Source: Tubiluchus corallicola (Eukaryota > Priapulida > Priapulimorpha > Priapulimorphida > Tubiluchidae). Taken from it: 44,236 bases of DNA. The notes under the pieces are model-generated. The model made no database searches. It was not told where the DNA came from and was given only the letters and a program-made list of their open reading frames with translations. Both the position numbers and the translations under genes were made by a program. Shown piece after piece: positions 20,592-30,332 of the stretch (position 1 is the first letter of the stretch; the number at the start of each line of letters is the position of its first letter). Location of the stretch: the NCBI GenBank assembly GCA_030141605.1, contig JAQGDQ010001365.1:1-44236 (forward strand). Direction: 5' to 3'.

Positions 20592-23500
20592 GTAAGGCAG
20601 TAAATTAATTATTTTTTAGTTTTACTCATTTAATAACTTTGTCACTTTATATCATATTACCAAATTATCGTACTATGCATTGTGTTTGTCTTGTAAAAAA
20701 GGTGATAAATAAAGATACTACCATACTTACTTACAGCTTATAACTATATACATTGTATTATGCTAGTCGCACACGGCAAAAAATTTGTATGAAGCATCTC
20801 ACAATAAATTTGCTTTTGATTTGTTCGATCTGGCTTTGCATGATGCGAGGAGGCTGCACACGGGATCAGGATGACTTTGTGTGAGAGTCACAGTGAGATA
20901 AAAAATTTAATACGTTTAATGAAAGTTTGTGTCCTGTAAAATTGGACAGAGAGTATTTATTGAGTGTGCACACGAGTCGCATATCTTGCAAGTTGTTATT
21001 GTTACGTCGTGTGCGACAGGTGTTAACGAATTTGCTGCAGTATGCAACTTTTCACTGTTTAGTGGGCAGTTGTAAACTTACAGAGTTAAAGACGTATCTC
21101 TCATTTTACATTAATTTTACATAGACATAGAACATTTATTTTCTCCAATTAGTTTAAAATCAAAAGTTTTTTAAATATTAAATAATCATAATCATGGAGC
21201 AGGGCAGGGAAGGACAATAGGGTCATCTAGTGTCCTGCACTTTTTTATAAATAGATTAGTCATTTTAAAAATTAACGTTGATGCTGCAGATAACAAAAAC
21301 AAAAACAAATAAAAAATAAATAAATAATAATAACAAATGGCACAACTTATCAAAAAGAACTGAAAACAAAAAATAATAAAGCTAGATGCCTAAATCTAAA
21401 CAAAACAATAAAATTATTCAGTAATAATGATTATTATATGTAGTAGTTTCAAATGGGGTCTTATTAACAGGGGAATTTCATCAAGGTTAGTGAGTAAAGT
21501 TAAAAACTGGGAATATGGAAAGAAAAAAATAAGCATCAAAAAAGTGTAATATAGAAAAATTTATGAGAAAAAGTAAGTATGAGAAAGAGCAACAATTACT
21601 TAGGAGATGAGGAGAAAAAAGAAAAGAAAAGAAAGAAAACTTGCTTATTAGTCTGACAAGTTATGTAATACAGGTATATCCATTTAGTAAGATTTTTGTG
21701 TATTTTTTGGAAAGTTTTGGAAGGAAGTATTTTTACCTAATGTGATCTTTTATACAATTTCTTTTCCTAAAATATGTAAATATTGATTATTTATTTTAGC
21801 ATCTGAAGCTGCTATTGAACAGAAGAGTTCAGTTCGTGTGGCCTGTCTAATTCTTACTAGTCCAAAGACAATCAAAAGACGTGCAATGCACGTGAAAGCA
21901 ACTTGGGGACGACGATGCGACGTCCTCGCCTTTTTCAGTTCTGAGGATGAGCCTTCTCTTCCTGCCATTGGAATAGGTTTGTTAACAGTTGATTTGCTGT
22001 CCAGAAAATGATGTTAGATGTACCAGTTTTAGGGTCCTTTTAGGCTTCTTTGTCGCCATAGGCCCTAGTACTTACATGATTTAAGTAACAGACCAGCAGC
22101 ACTGATGAAACTCGATTCATGTGAAGTAAAAAATTCATTAATATTGCATATAGCTAGTCTATAGCTGACATGGAAGAGTTGTGGTAGAGAGTTATTTGCT
22201 TATGTAAGTAATAATCCTTTTCGCAGTGCACACGTCCAGCTACTGTAGGTCAAAGGTTAAGTGCACCACAGCAACGTGTCTTCACTACAACCGTCATGTG
22301 ACGTGTGGGTAAAGAAAAGCCGTCTGTCGCATCAGTTCAGTAGCGTCTAGCTAGCTGTTCAAACTGCTACTATTGCAGTCTTTTCAGGTGTTGTCAAGTG
22401 TACACAAAAGTGTTGTCTGGTACATTTAACCTTTGACCTTTAACAGCCTTTAGCTGGTCAAGCAGCCATCAAGCAGCTATTTAACAAACAGCCAAGAATG
22501 CAACCAAGCAACATCAGTAAGAAAATAAACCTGTCATCTCACCGATTGATGATTCATCTAGCCAGTCAGGTAACTAACCAGCCAAACATGCTATCAAGCA
22601 AACAATCAACAGTTAACTGGTCAGCAATCGATCAATTTATCTCTGACCAACTAACAAAGTAATCGATAAGGTACCTACAACTGACCAAACATCCGGTCAA
22701 CAAAATATTCTACCAGCTAGCCACCAAATCAATCATTAAGCTAGTCCATAAATCGTCCACTCAGTCAATTGGTCAAACAACCGATCAGCGTGTTAGTCAG
22801 CGAATACCCCATCCAGTCAGCCAGCCAACAGACAAAGCAACAGACAGCCTGGTGAAATTATAGATAAGATTGATCATTTTGCGCATCGGAGCTGGCAAAT
22901 CGATTACAGATTTGTGAACATTTTTGAAAAATTGCAAAATTTTTTTGTTTAGGTGCAGGGATGAGAATTTTCCGGGGATACGCGGAATTCCGAGTTTTTG
23001 GGAGACCAGTAGTGCCATTTTTGTAAATCGCGTAAATTTGTTGAGAAAATGTTTACGGACCCAGTACATTATTTCACAAACTGACCGCTAGGTGGCAGGC
23101 CATCACTTTGTTTACATCACGTACATCTGTGTAACCACGTGTATATCTCTATGTATAAAAATATGGAATCAATTGTGCGGAGTTATTTGAGTCAATTGCA
23201 GACAGTTTTTATATACTTTTGCATAGGAGTGGCCAGTACTTAGGCGTTTTTGAGACAATTAGGTATCATGTATCCTTGATAGTTGGGTATTTTAAATTAT
23301 GCATGAAACAAGCTAATTGATATTTTAAGTCCACTTAGAGGCTCTCTATGGTCACAAAATTGCAATTTGTTGCTGGCTCCAAGGGCCCCGGCCTGTTTCA
23401 GAGTTTTTTACGATTTGTCATTCTCATCCCTGTAGGTGTACCCGAAGGAAGGGAAATGTTATGGGCAAAAAGCAGAAGTTCATTTCTTTACGCATTTGAC

Positions 23501-26500
23501 AAGTTCTACGACAGAGCTGATTGGTTTCTCAAAGCCGATGATGACACCTACATTATCGTGGAGAATCTGAGGCGTCTTCTAGAGTCACATGATCATTCCA
23601 AACCCGTGTACCTAGGCAGGCGAATTCGCAATGATGCCGTCACCGAACAAGGTATTGCTTTGGTAATGAGTTCCACACAGAATCAGCTCTGGGGAAAATA
23701 GTACCGAGTAGAACACAGTAAATTCTATAGTGTACTTAAAGGACAAAAAAGGGGTACCTGAAGTTGCTTTCAGACAAATCGCCTTAAAAATGATATTATT
23801 TTATAGCAATTTTATGCTTTATGTTTTCATTTTAAATGTCTCGCGACACTGTTCCATCCGCGCCATTACATGACATCATATTTGCGCAATTTAATTAAAG
23901 GGGAAGAAAAGGAAATGTTAAATTATGTCCCAAAAAACTTTCCATGCAAATCTATATTACTTAGCATTTCACTCACCTGCTTGAAAGACTTATGTAACTA
24001 GAAAAGAAAATTATTAATTATTTAAAATGTTTTCACCAATTGGTAAAATGTCGCTGACTCACCCTCCAGGGTGCACCACTCACTAACCAAAAACGTATTT
24101 TTAATCTTATTGACAAGATACAGTAATTTAAAATTTTATTTAGTTAGTGACTTGTGTGCTATGAATGCTCTGATTTTTTTCAAACTTTACTTAATGTTAT
24201 CTAAACTTGTTTCAAATGACCTGTCGTGAAAATGGCTGCATCTAACGGTCATCGCGGGAGTTTAAATTTACATGTTTTATACAGCGTTACTGCCGATTGA
24301 AGTCCTACACGTAAAAAGGCTGTATGTAAGTGATATAAAATTTCAAAACATTTTAACACAATTAACGAATCACAAAACAACAAAAGTTCTCAATGTTTTA
24401 CAATGGAAACAGATATGTGATAAAAGATCTCACTGGCAACATGTCTCCCAGATTTATTCATATTACATGACAGCATAAAATGCTTTATATACTACAGAAT
24501 GTTCAAAATGAACTGTTTGTGGTGTGTTACTAATGTCGAGCATAATGATGTCAAACGTAAGTTTTTAGAAAAGCATCTATAAAAAATTTGCTTTGCAAAA
24601 ACAAAAGTACGTTCCTGTTGATAGCAGTAACTGCAGTTCAATCCAGAAAAAGTGATTTACATGCAAAAAGACAGTATGTAAGCGATATGAAATTTCAAGA
24701 CGAATTTCTTAACCTTTATGTAAGTGGAGGGTTTTCTTAGGCTTTAATTAATAACTTAAAAGTGATACGCAGGGAAGTTAGGACAGATGAAACTGCGTGT
24801 AGAAACGTAGTAGTTCTGATGTAGCAAGTTTTGTGCTCATTTGTTAACAAGTAGTTTGCAGAAAGCACATCTTTGGACCAGGACAAACCATAGATATGAT
24901 TTGAGTGCCTCTCGTGCTAGGTTACATGAGCGGCGGAGCCGGTTACGTTCTCAGCAAAGAGGCGTTGCGAAGATTTGCCGTGAAGGGGATGAAAGATTTT
25001 GCCATATGCCACGAAGAAGGCGGAGCGGAAGACGTGGAGATGGGGCAGTGCATGGAGAACTTAGGTAATTACAGGCTCCTTTGACCTTGAAATTAGACTT
25101 TGACCTTGAAGTTCACTTTTGGAACCACCTATGGTGGGTTTGTTCATATTTCAGTCACTCGTTTTCAAAATAGCTTAAAGGTTTACTCGACATTGCCTTG
25201 ACCTCGGTCTTTTGTAGCGATTGACTTTGACCTTTTGACCTCCAAAATGAAGGAATTGTATAAAGTACCTAAACAAGTAATTTTAATAATTTGTTTTCAA
25301 ACTAATAATTTGTTTCCTCGTTTGCAGGAGTCGCGGCGGGCGACTCCAGGGACGAACACGGAGAGGAGACGTTCTTTCCTTTCCTCCCAGAACATCAGCT
25401 TAACATTCATCAGGTGACGGACCCCAACTTTTGGTTCCTGCATAACTCCTGGTATCAGCCTCCCAAAAAGGTAAATGTTTTCATTATGTGGTTGTGTGAA
25501 GAGTTTGGTTAAAGGAAAACCGGATGATTGTGTAAACACGAGTTCAGAATAAAGAATACTGTAAAATATTGAAAACTACAATTGCTTATTTTAAATCAAA
25601 GCTTAGATTAAATAATAATTACCTGGGACATTCAAATTTCATTAAACTTTCAAAGCGACGCACGGCTCAGTGAATGTACTAAGATTGGCAGCGGCGCCTT
25701 TTTGTCACATTCGCGTGGCCGACAAATAGAAGGCGGTACCGTGATAAGCATGATCATGAACTGCTGTGTTAGTTTCTGACGTCATATGATGTAATGCCCA
25801 TTTTGCGTGACATCGTGCGTTTAAGCAGTACTGTAACACTTATGCAAATGTGCTTGATGTGCAAGGGAAGACGCCTGTCATTGCAAACACTGTGGTTAGT
25901 TTCTGACGTAAGCAACCTTCCACATGAACTGGTCTCGTAAACATTAGTTCAGTATGAAGAATGCTCTAAAATATTGAAAACTACAACAGCTTATTTTAAA
26001 TCAAAGCTTAGATTAAATAATAATTACCTCGGATACTCAAATTTCGCTAAACTTTCAAAGCTGTAGAAATTTGCAATCATTTTATAGTAAAACTTATACA
26101 ATGTTCACTTCAGTAACAAAATTGAACAAACAGTCATAAAAGTTAGCAATATGATGCTGTAGAAATTTTGTATTCTTCAACATTGCTTTAACAGTAGAAA
26201 ATTTTACATCCTTTCTCAATGCTGTCTCTAGATCAACTGAAACTTGCATGTCTGAGAGAATAAAGCTGTAATCACATGACCAGAGATTCAAGTTCCTATT
26301 GGAAGGTACATCACATTCATGCATACAGACCATAAATGGAAAGGTCACCTATACTCTACAGACTACTAGTCAAACCAAAATCAAAGTCTACTTGGCTTCT
26401 TTGATAGCAGAATAAAGATTATTGGTTTACAGAAAGCTGTGTTATAATGTTATAATTTTTCTCTATTTAAATTTGAATAAGAGAGTTAGAACCAGAATTA

Positions 26501-28106
26501 AAGCATGAAATTAACAATCTAATTACTCTGATTAATGACTATCTATAAAAGCAAAAGGAAATAATATTTAGAAACAAAAATCAATCTCTGACAAACTTTG
26601 TATAATTAGAGTAAAACAACGACTGTAGATGGCAGCATAGACTAATTCAGCACTTTAGTGTAGTAGACTGACAGTTTAACAAAATTTGAGTATCCGAGGT
26701 AATTATTATTTAATTTAAGCTTTGATTTACAAAAAACTATTGTAGTTTTCAATATTTTAGAGCATTCTTTATTCTGAACTCGTGTTTACACAATCGTCCG
26801 GTTTTCCTTTAAGAAGGGGGGGGAGTCAAATGTTGTTGCATTGTTATTCATGCAGATTAACAGGAATGGACTTGGTAAAAAACAGGAACACTAGTAATAA
26901 ATTAAAAACGTTTTTGCAGGGCATGGGTTGTTGCAGCCAATATGCAATATCTTTTCACTAGTAATAAATTAAGAACTTTTTTGCAGGGCATGGGTTGTTG
27001 CAGTCAATATCAATATGCAATATCTTTTCACTAGTAATAAATTAAAAACGTTTTTGCTGGGCATGGGTTGTTGCAGCCAATATGCAATATCTTTTCACTA
27101 GTAATAAATTAAAAACGTTCTTGCAGGGCATGGGCTGTTGCAGCCAATATGCAATATCTTTTCACTAATAATAAATTCAAAAATTTCTTGCAGAGCATGG
27201 GTTGTTGCAGCCAATATGCAATATCTTTTCACTAGTAATAAATTAAAAACGTTTTTGCAGGGCATGGGTTGTTGCAGCCAATATGCAATATCTTTTCACT
27301 AGTAATAAATTAAGAACTTTTTTGTGGGGCATGGGTTGTTGCAGCCAATATGCAATATCTTTTCACTAGTAATAAATTAAGAACTTTTTTGCAGGGCATG
27401 GGTTGTTGCAGCCAATATGCAATATCTTTTCACTAGTAATAAATTAAAAACGTTTTTGCTGGGCATGGGTTGTTGCAGCCAATATGCAATATCTTTTCAC
27501 TAGTAATAAATTAAAAACGTTCTTGCAGGGCATGGGCTGTTGCAGCCAATATGCAATATCTTTTCACTAATAATAAATTCAAAAATTTCTTGCAGGGCAT
27601 GGGTTGTTGCAGCCAATATGCAATATCTTTTCACTAGTAATAAATTAAAAACGTTTTTGCAGGGCATGGGTTGTTGCAGCCAATATGCAATATCTTTTCA
27701 CTAGTAATAAATTAAGAACTTTTTTGCAGGGCATGGGTTGTTGCAGCCAATATGCAATATCTTTTCACTAGTAATAAATTAAAAGCGTTTTTGCAGGGCA
27801 TGGGTTGTTGCAGCTAATATGCAATATCTTTTCACTAGTAATAAATTAAAAACGTTTTTGCAGGGCATGGGTTGTTGCAGCCAATATGCAATATCTTTTC
27901 ACTACATCAACAGACCTATGATGTACACATTGGAATACCTCATCTACCATCTACGACCGTACGGGTACGAGTACAAGTGGCGGCCGGAAAAGCTCCGTCT
28001 CATGGACGACGTCCTAAACAGTACCGCGAAGAGAAAGGGACGGCGGCGGCAAGATCACCCGGCCGACGTTCCGTTTATTGATGCCGAAGAGATTCGTCCC
28101 CACTGA
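20402..28106 (+). CDS. C1GALT1: C1GALT1: core 1 beta-1,3-galactosyltransferase (T-synthase), six coding exons
   Basis: Coding exons 20402-20591, 21800-21976, 23436-23651, 24921-25064, 25328-25470 and 27864-28106 join in phase (1,1,1,1,0) with GT-AG introns to give 370 residues; human is 363. The enzyme adds galactose from UDP-Gal to Ser/Thr-linked GalNAc in the Golgi, making core 1 O-glycans (T antigen). It is a type II membrane protein: short basic N-tail, membrane anchor about 22-40 ([20 protein letters not shown]), then the lumenal catalytic domain. Family motifs: [12 protein letters not shown] (exon 2), [11 protein letters not shown] with the metal-binding DDD at 157-159 (exon 3), [17 protein letters not shown] spanning exons 3-4, acidic ED at 231-232, GDSRD (exon 5), GCCS and FHY then YHLRPYGY (exon 6). 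An in-frame upstream TTG at 20375 is not a plausible start; ATG 20402 is used here. Two of its acceptors have been remodelled by repeats (exons 3 and 6). Folding aid COSMC is not in this window. Confidence 0.93.
20762..21022. mobile_element. Possible MITE in C1GALT1 intron 1
   Basis: TAGTCGCACACGGC near the left and GTCGTGTGCGACAG near the right are inverted (about 12 of 14). No clear target duplication. The open frame 20927-21124 crosses the right end and is not supported as coding. Confidence 0.4.
21130..21340 (-). mobile_element. Possible retroelement 3' tail in C1GALT1 intron 1
   Basis: GCAGGGCAGGGAAGGACAAT and TTTTTTATAAATAGATTAGT followed by A-rich simple sequence (21293-21335) resemble a truncated SINE or LINE end. 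No coding remnant is seen. Confidence 0.25.
21800..21976 (+). CDS. C1GALT1: C1GALT1 coding exon 2
   Basis: Acceptor TTTATTTTAG|CATCTG, donor GGAATAG|GTTTGT, phases 1 and 1. Encodes [20 protein letters not shown] and [19 protein letters not shown], matching the N-terminal part of the glycosyltransferase fold (human ILCWVMTGP and HVKATWAQRCN). Confidence 0.92.
22246..22440. mobile_element. MITE with GGTCAAAGGTTAAGTG termini (intron 2 copy)
   Basis: TAGGTCAAAGGTTAAGTGCA at the left, and the inverted TTAACCTTTGACC at the right. Diverged and slightly shortened relative to 778-1071. The homology with the palindrome arm starts a little earlier, near 22217. Confidence 0.65.
22441..22850. other. Intron 2 low-complexity CAACCAGCCA-rich sequence
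   Basis: A long run of irregular ATCAAGCA, CCAGTCAG and AACCAGCCA words without a fixed period. No gene. Confidence 0.5.
22956..23432. mobile_element. hAT-like MITE inserted exactly at the exon 3 acceptor of C1GALT1
   Basis: Perfect 13-bp TIR CAGGGATGAGAAT at both ends, 477 bp. It is flanked on both sides by TAGGTG (22950-22955 and 23433-23438). The right copy is the splice junction TAG|GTG of exon 3; the left copy follows TTTTTTTGTT and looks like the pre-insertion acceptor. hAT duplications are 8 bp, so two bases (TT) would have been lost or changed next to the right end. A pogo-like fragment (about 23160-23270) lies inside. Confidence 0.82.
23436..23651 (+). CDS. C1GALT1: C1GALT1 coding exon 3 (DDD motif)
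   Basis: Acceptor TCTCATCCCTGTAG|GTGTAC, donor GAACAAG|GTATTG, both phase 1. Carries [20 protein letters not shown] and PVYLGRR. The polypyrimidine stretch of this acceptor is the right terminus of a hAT-like MITE (22956-23432). Confidence 0.94.
23736..24335. repeat. Dispersed 600-650-bp repeat, copy in intron 3
   Basis: Starts TTAAAGGACAAAAAAGGGGT and matches 28278-28945 in the same orientation over nearly its whole length (shared: AAATTATGTCCCAAAAAACT, CACCCTCCAGGGTG, CGTATTTTTAATCTTATTGA, GGTCATCGCGGGAG). A further partial copy of its right part is near 24640-24700. The TTAAAGGA start recalls the TTAA-type MITEs in this window, but no right terminus is clear. Confidence 0.85.
24921..25064 (+). 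CDS. C1GALT1: C1GALT1 coding exon 4
   Basis: Acceptor CCTCTCGTGCTAG|GTTACATG, donor AACTTAG|GTAATT, both phase 1. Encodes [18 protein letters not shown], a hallmark of the family, and [13 protein letters not shown] with the conserved ED pair. Confidence 0.95.
25070..25240. other. TTTGACCT-rich stretch in intron 4
   Basis: Five TGACCT/TGACCTT words occur between 25080 and 25230 (for example CTTTGACCTTGAAGTTC). This kind of tract is common in invertebrate introns; binding by nuclear receptors would be guesswork. Confidence 0.35.
25328..25470 (+). CDS. C1GALT1: C1GALT1 coding exon 5
   Basis: Acceptor TTTCCTCGTTTGCAG|GAGTCG, donor CCCAAAAAG|GTAAAT, phase 1 in and 0 out. Encodes [20 protein letters not shown] and [18 protein letters not shown], parallel to human GDSRD, FVPEHHL and FWYWNYNYYPP. 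Confidence 0.94.
25509..26812. mobile_element. TTAA-flanked foldback MITE in C1GALT1 intron 5
   Basis: The left end TTAAAGGAAAACCGGATGAT and the right end are inverted over roughly 145 bp (25509-25655 against 26665-26812), including AACACGAGTTCAGAATAAAG and AAATTAAATAATAATTACCT-type sequence. A second internal copy of the terminal segment lies at about 25935-26070. The interior 25650-25920 is the inverted match of 8220-8500. TTAA on both sides fits a piggyBac-like target; no transposase. Confidence 0.82.
26890..27904 (+). repeat. C1GALT1: 67-bp tandem array of C1GALT1 intron 5/exon 6 junctions, 15 units
   Basis: Each unit has 26 nt of intron end (GTAATAAATTAAAAACGTTT, TTGCAG) plus 41 nt of exon start (GGCATGGGTTGTTGCAGCCA and on to CTTTTCACTA). 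Exon-like starts: 26920, 26987, 27060, 27127, 27194, 27261, 27328, 27395, 27462, 27529, 27596, 27663, 27730, 27797 and the true 27864. Spacing is 67 except one 73. Acceptor AG is intact in 11 of 14 upstream units; it reads TG or GG at 27060, 27328 and 27462. In frame, each decoy gives [13 protein letters not shown] then TAG. Confidence 0.97.
27864..28106 (+). CDS. C1GALT1: C1GALT1 terminal coding exon 6
   Basis: Acceptor CGTTTTTGCAG|GGCATGGG, phase 0. Encodes [39 protein letters not shown] and a Lys/Arg-rich variable tail ending EEIRPH, stop at 28104. Its first 41 nt are also present in 14 upstream tandem copies; only this copy continues into the [11 protein letters not shown] coding sequence, so it must be the functional one. 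Confidence 0.95.
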   Translation, partial: GMGCCSQYAISFHYINRPMMYTLEYLIYHLRPYGYEYKWRPEKLRLMDDVLNSTAKRKGRRRQDHPADVPFIDAEEIRPH

Positions 28107-28277
28107 ATTCTTTCACACAAGTTTGAGAGCAGAAATACGGTTTCGTTTTTTTACGGACTGCAGTACGCCGCTGGTCCGGAAAGATAAAGCAGGTTGAAGA
28201 GAATCAGAGAAAACTTAAGATGTCGACTTGCTAGGAGTACAGGACAAGAAGGTATTTGAAGTTGGAGGCATTGAACG

Positions 28278-28945
28278 TTAAAGGACAACAAAATGGATAC
28301 CTGAAGTAGGTTTCAAAAGAAGCACCTTAAAAAATTCTATTACTTTACGGCAATTTTATGCGTGTATCTTACTCCGAAGTAATTCTTTAGTACTATAAAT
28401 ATAGTACTATATAGTACTATAAATATATTACTATAGTAAAGTCTATCTTTATGCGAATTATTTACTTCCATTTTAAATTTCCCGCAATACTGTTCCATTA
28501 CATGACGTCATACACGCACAATGTAAATCAGGGGAAGAAAAGAAAATGTTAAATTATGTCCCAAAAAACTTTCCATGCAAAGTTATATTACTTAGCATTT
28601 CACTTACCTGCTGGAAAGACTTAGGTAACTAGAAATAATAATTTAAAATGTTCGTGCCAGTTGGTAAAATGTTGCTGACGCACCCTCCAGGGTGCGCCAC
28701 TCACTAGACAAAAACGTATTTTTAATCTTATTGACAAGATACTGTAATTTAGAATTTTACTTACTTAGTAACATGTGCGGTACGAATGCTCTGATTAGTT
28801 TTTCAAACTTTACTTAATGTTATCAAAACTTGTTTCAAATGGCCTACCATCAAAATGGCTGCATCTGACGGTCATCGCGGGAGCTTAGATTTACATGTTT
28901 TATGCAGCGTTACTGCCAACGCAAGCCCTGTATGCAAAAAGACAA
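28278..28945. repeat. Dispersed 650-bp repeat, copy downstream of C1GALT1
   Basis: Direct-orientation relative of 23736-24335, starting TTAAAGGACAACAAAATGGA. It contains an extra ATAGTACTATA-rich insertion near 28385-28440. It may lie in the C1GALT1 3' UTR, as it begins 172 bp after the stop. Confidence 0.85.
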
Positions 28946-29495
28946 ATGGAAACTGATGTGTCAAGCAGCTCAAACAAGTGGAAACTTACAAGAAGCTTGG
29001 GGATGCTGGGTGCCCCGGGGAGCTCCTTCAATCAGTTAGTACATCTTCCGGGCGAGTCGGGAATTCTCAGGGAACGGTTCTATTTAAACAGGACTCTTCC
29101 TAGCAATCTTCGTAGGTCTATTCAACCTTAACTGACCACCTGGTCAAGCACCGGAGGAGGAAAAGTGGCTAATCACCTGTCCACATTGTGCCTCTAGATG
29201 TTGTAGCCACCTATCCTTATACCTTTAGGCACGGAATTCTTCTTCTTCTTCTATAGTCAGTGGCCTAGCTCATGCGGGAGCAACTGCTCCCCCTAGCATG
29301 TTTTTTTTCGAAACTGGCGCTTTTTCGACAATTTCTTAATTGTTTAATGAACTTGTGCAGTTGCTGAATGATCCTTTAATCGGCTGAAACAGACAAAAGT
29401 CCCGCCTTCTCTCTACAATGGACGAGCATGATGATTGTCTGGTTTAATTTTGCTCTCCATTGAAAGAGAGTTGACAACTGTTGGATACTGAGGTG
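28946..29495. other. No gene recognised
   Basis: Unassigned sequence with a GC-richer patch at 29000-29130 (CTGGGTGCCCCGGGGAGC). The 78-codon frame there has no domain I recognise. A CTT microsatellite sits at 29240-29250. Confidence 0.4.
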
Positions 29496-29756
29496 CAGGG
29501 CTGGCCTTAAGAATAGGCAACCGCCTAGGGTCTCACCCTCCAGGGGGCCTCATGCCGAGGTAACATTTCTTTTGCTTTATGCGAACATACTGCCTCCTCT
29601 CTCTCTCTCTCTCTCTGTCTCTGTGTGTCTGTCTCTCTCTCTCTTTGTCTCTCTCTCTCTCGTAAATTTATTTTTTTCGTATTTATTTTTTCTATTTCAT
29701 TTGGGGCCACCAAATTCACTTCGCCTAGGGCCTCCAATTACCTAAGGCCGGCCCTG
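29496..29756. mobile_element. hAT-like MITE with CT microsatellite
   Basis: TIRs CAGGGCTGGCCTTAAGAATA and CAGGGCCGGCCTTAGGTAAT (inverted), followed inward by CGCCTAGGG at both ends. Target duplication CTGAGGTG (29488-29495) and CTGAGATG (29757-29764), one mismatch. A CT tract occupies 29597-29660. Confidence 0.9.
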
Positions 29757-30332
29757 CTGAGATGGAGTAATAAAATTATCGATTACTTTGCTGAAGTGGA
29801 CTGCTGTAGTGCCTTCATGACATGTTTTTCAGAACACTTCGTCTTGTTTTCATTTTACGTTTAAAATTAAAATAATTAAGTAACACAAGTTTTCTATTAT
29901 GTTTTGAGATTTATGATTGTAAAACTTCTTGTTGTGTTTTGATTTCGAATACAAAATAACGATTATGTACTTCCTTTAAAACTATGTATGTATGGTGCTT
30001 CAGTTTTGATTTTAAACACAAAATTAAAACGTATGATTAGTTCGTTAAAAACTGTTTGCCACGCTTATATTATTACAATTGCAGCAATATGATATACAGT
30101 CGACCCTCGTTAAACCGGACCCCATTAGCCCGGATATCGGATCAGACGGACGTCATCCGTGGTAAAGGAAACTGACCGATTTCCGTCCGAGCCCGAGCGC
30201 TAAACACAACACGGCCTACCAACTGTACAATAATGTCTTTATCCTCACAGGTTAACTATTTTAAAGTAATATACAGTATAGTATATAGTGCAATGTATAT
30301 AGGCCTTATTAAGGTGATTATTCCTGTATAAT

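Noticed and set aside
23077-23094. CTCF-like word CCGCTAGGTGGCAG
   Set aside because: A single motif match within a MITE; no further support.
25070-25240. TGACCTT words as nuclear receptor sites
   Set aside because: Irregular simple-sequence tract in an intron; spacing and orientation are not consistent.
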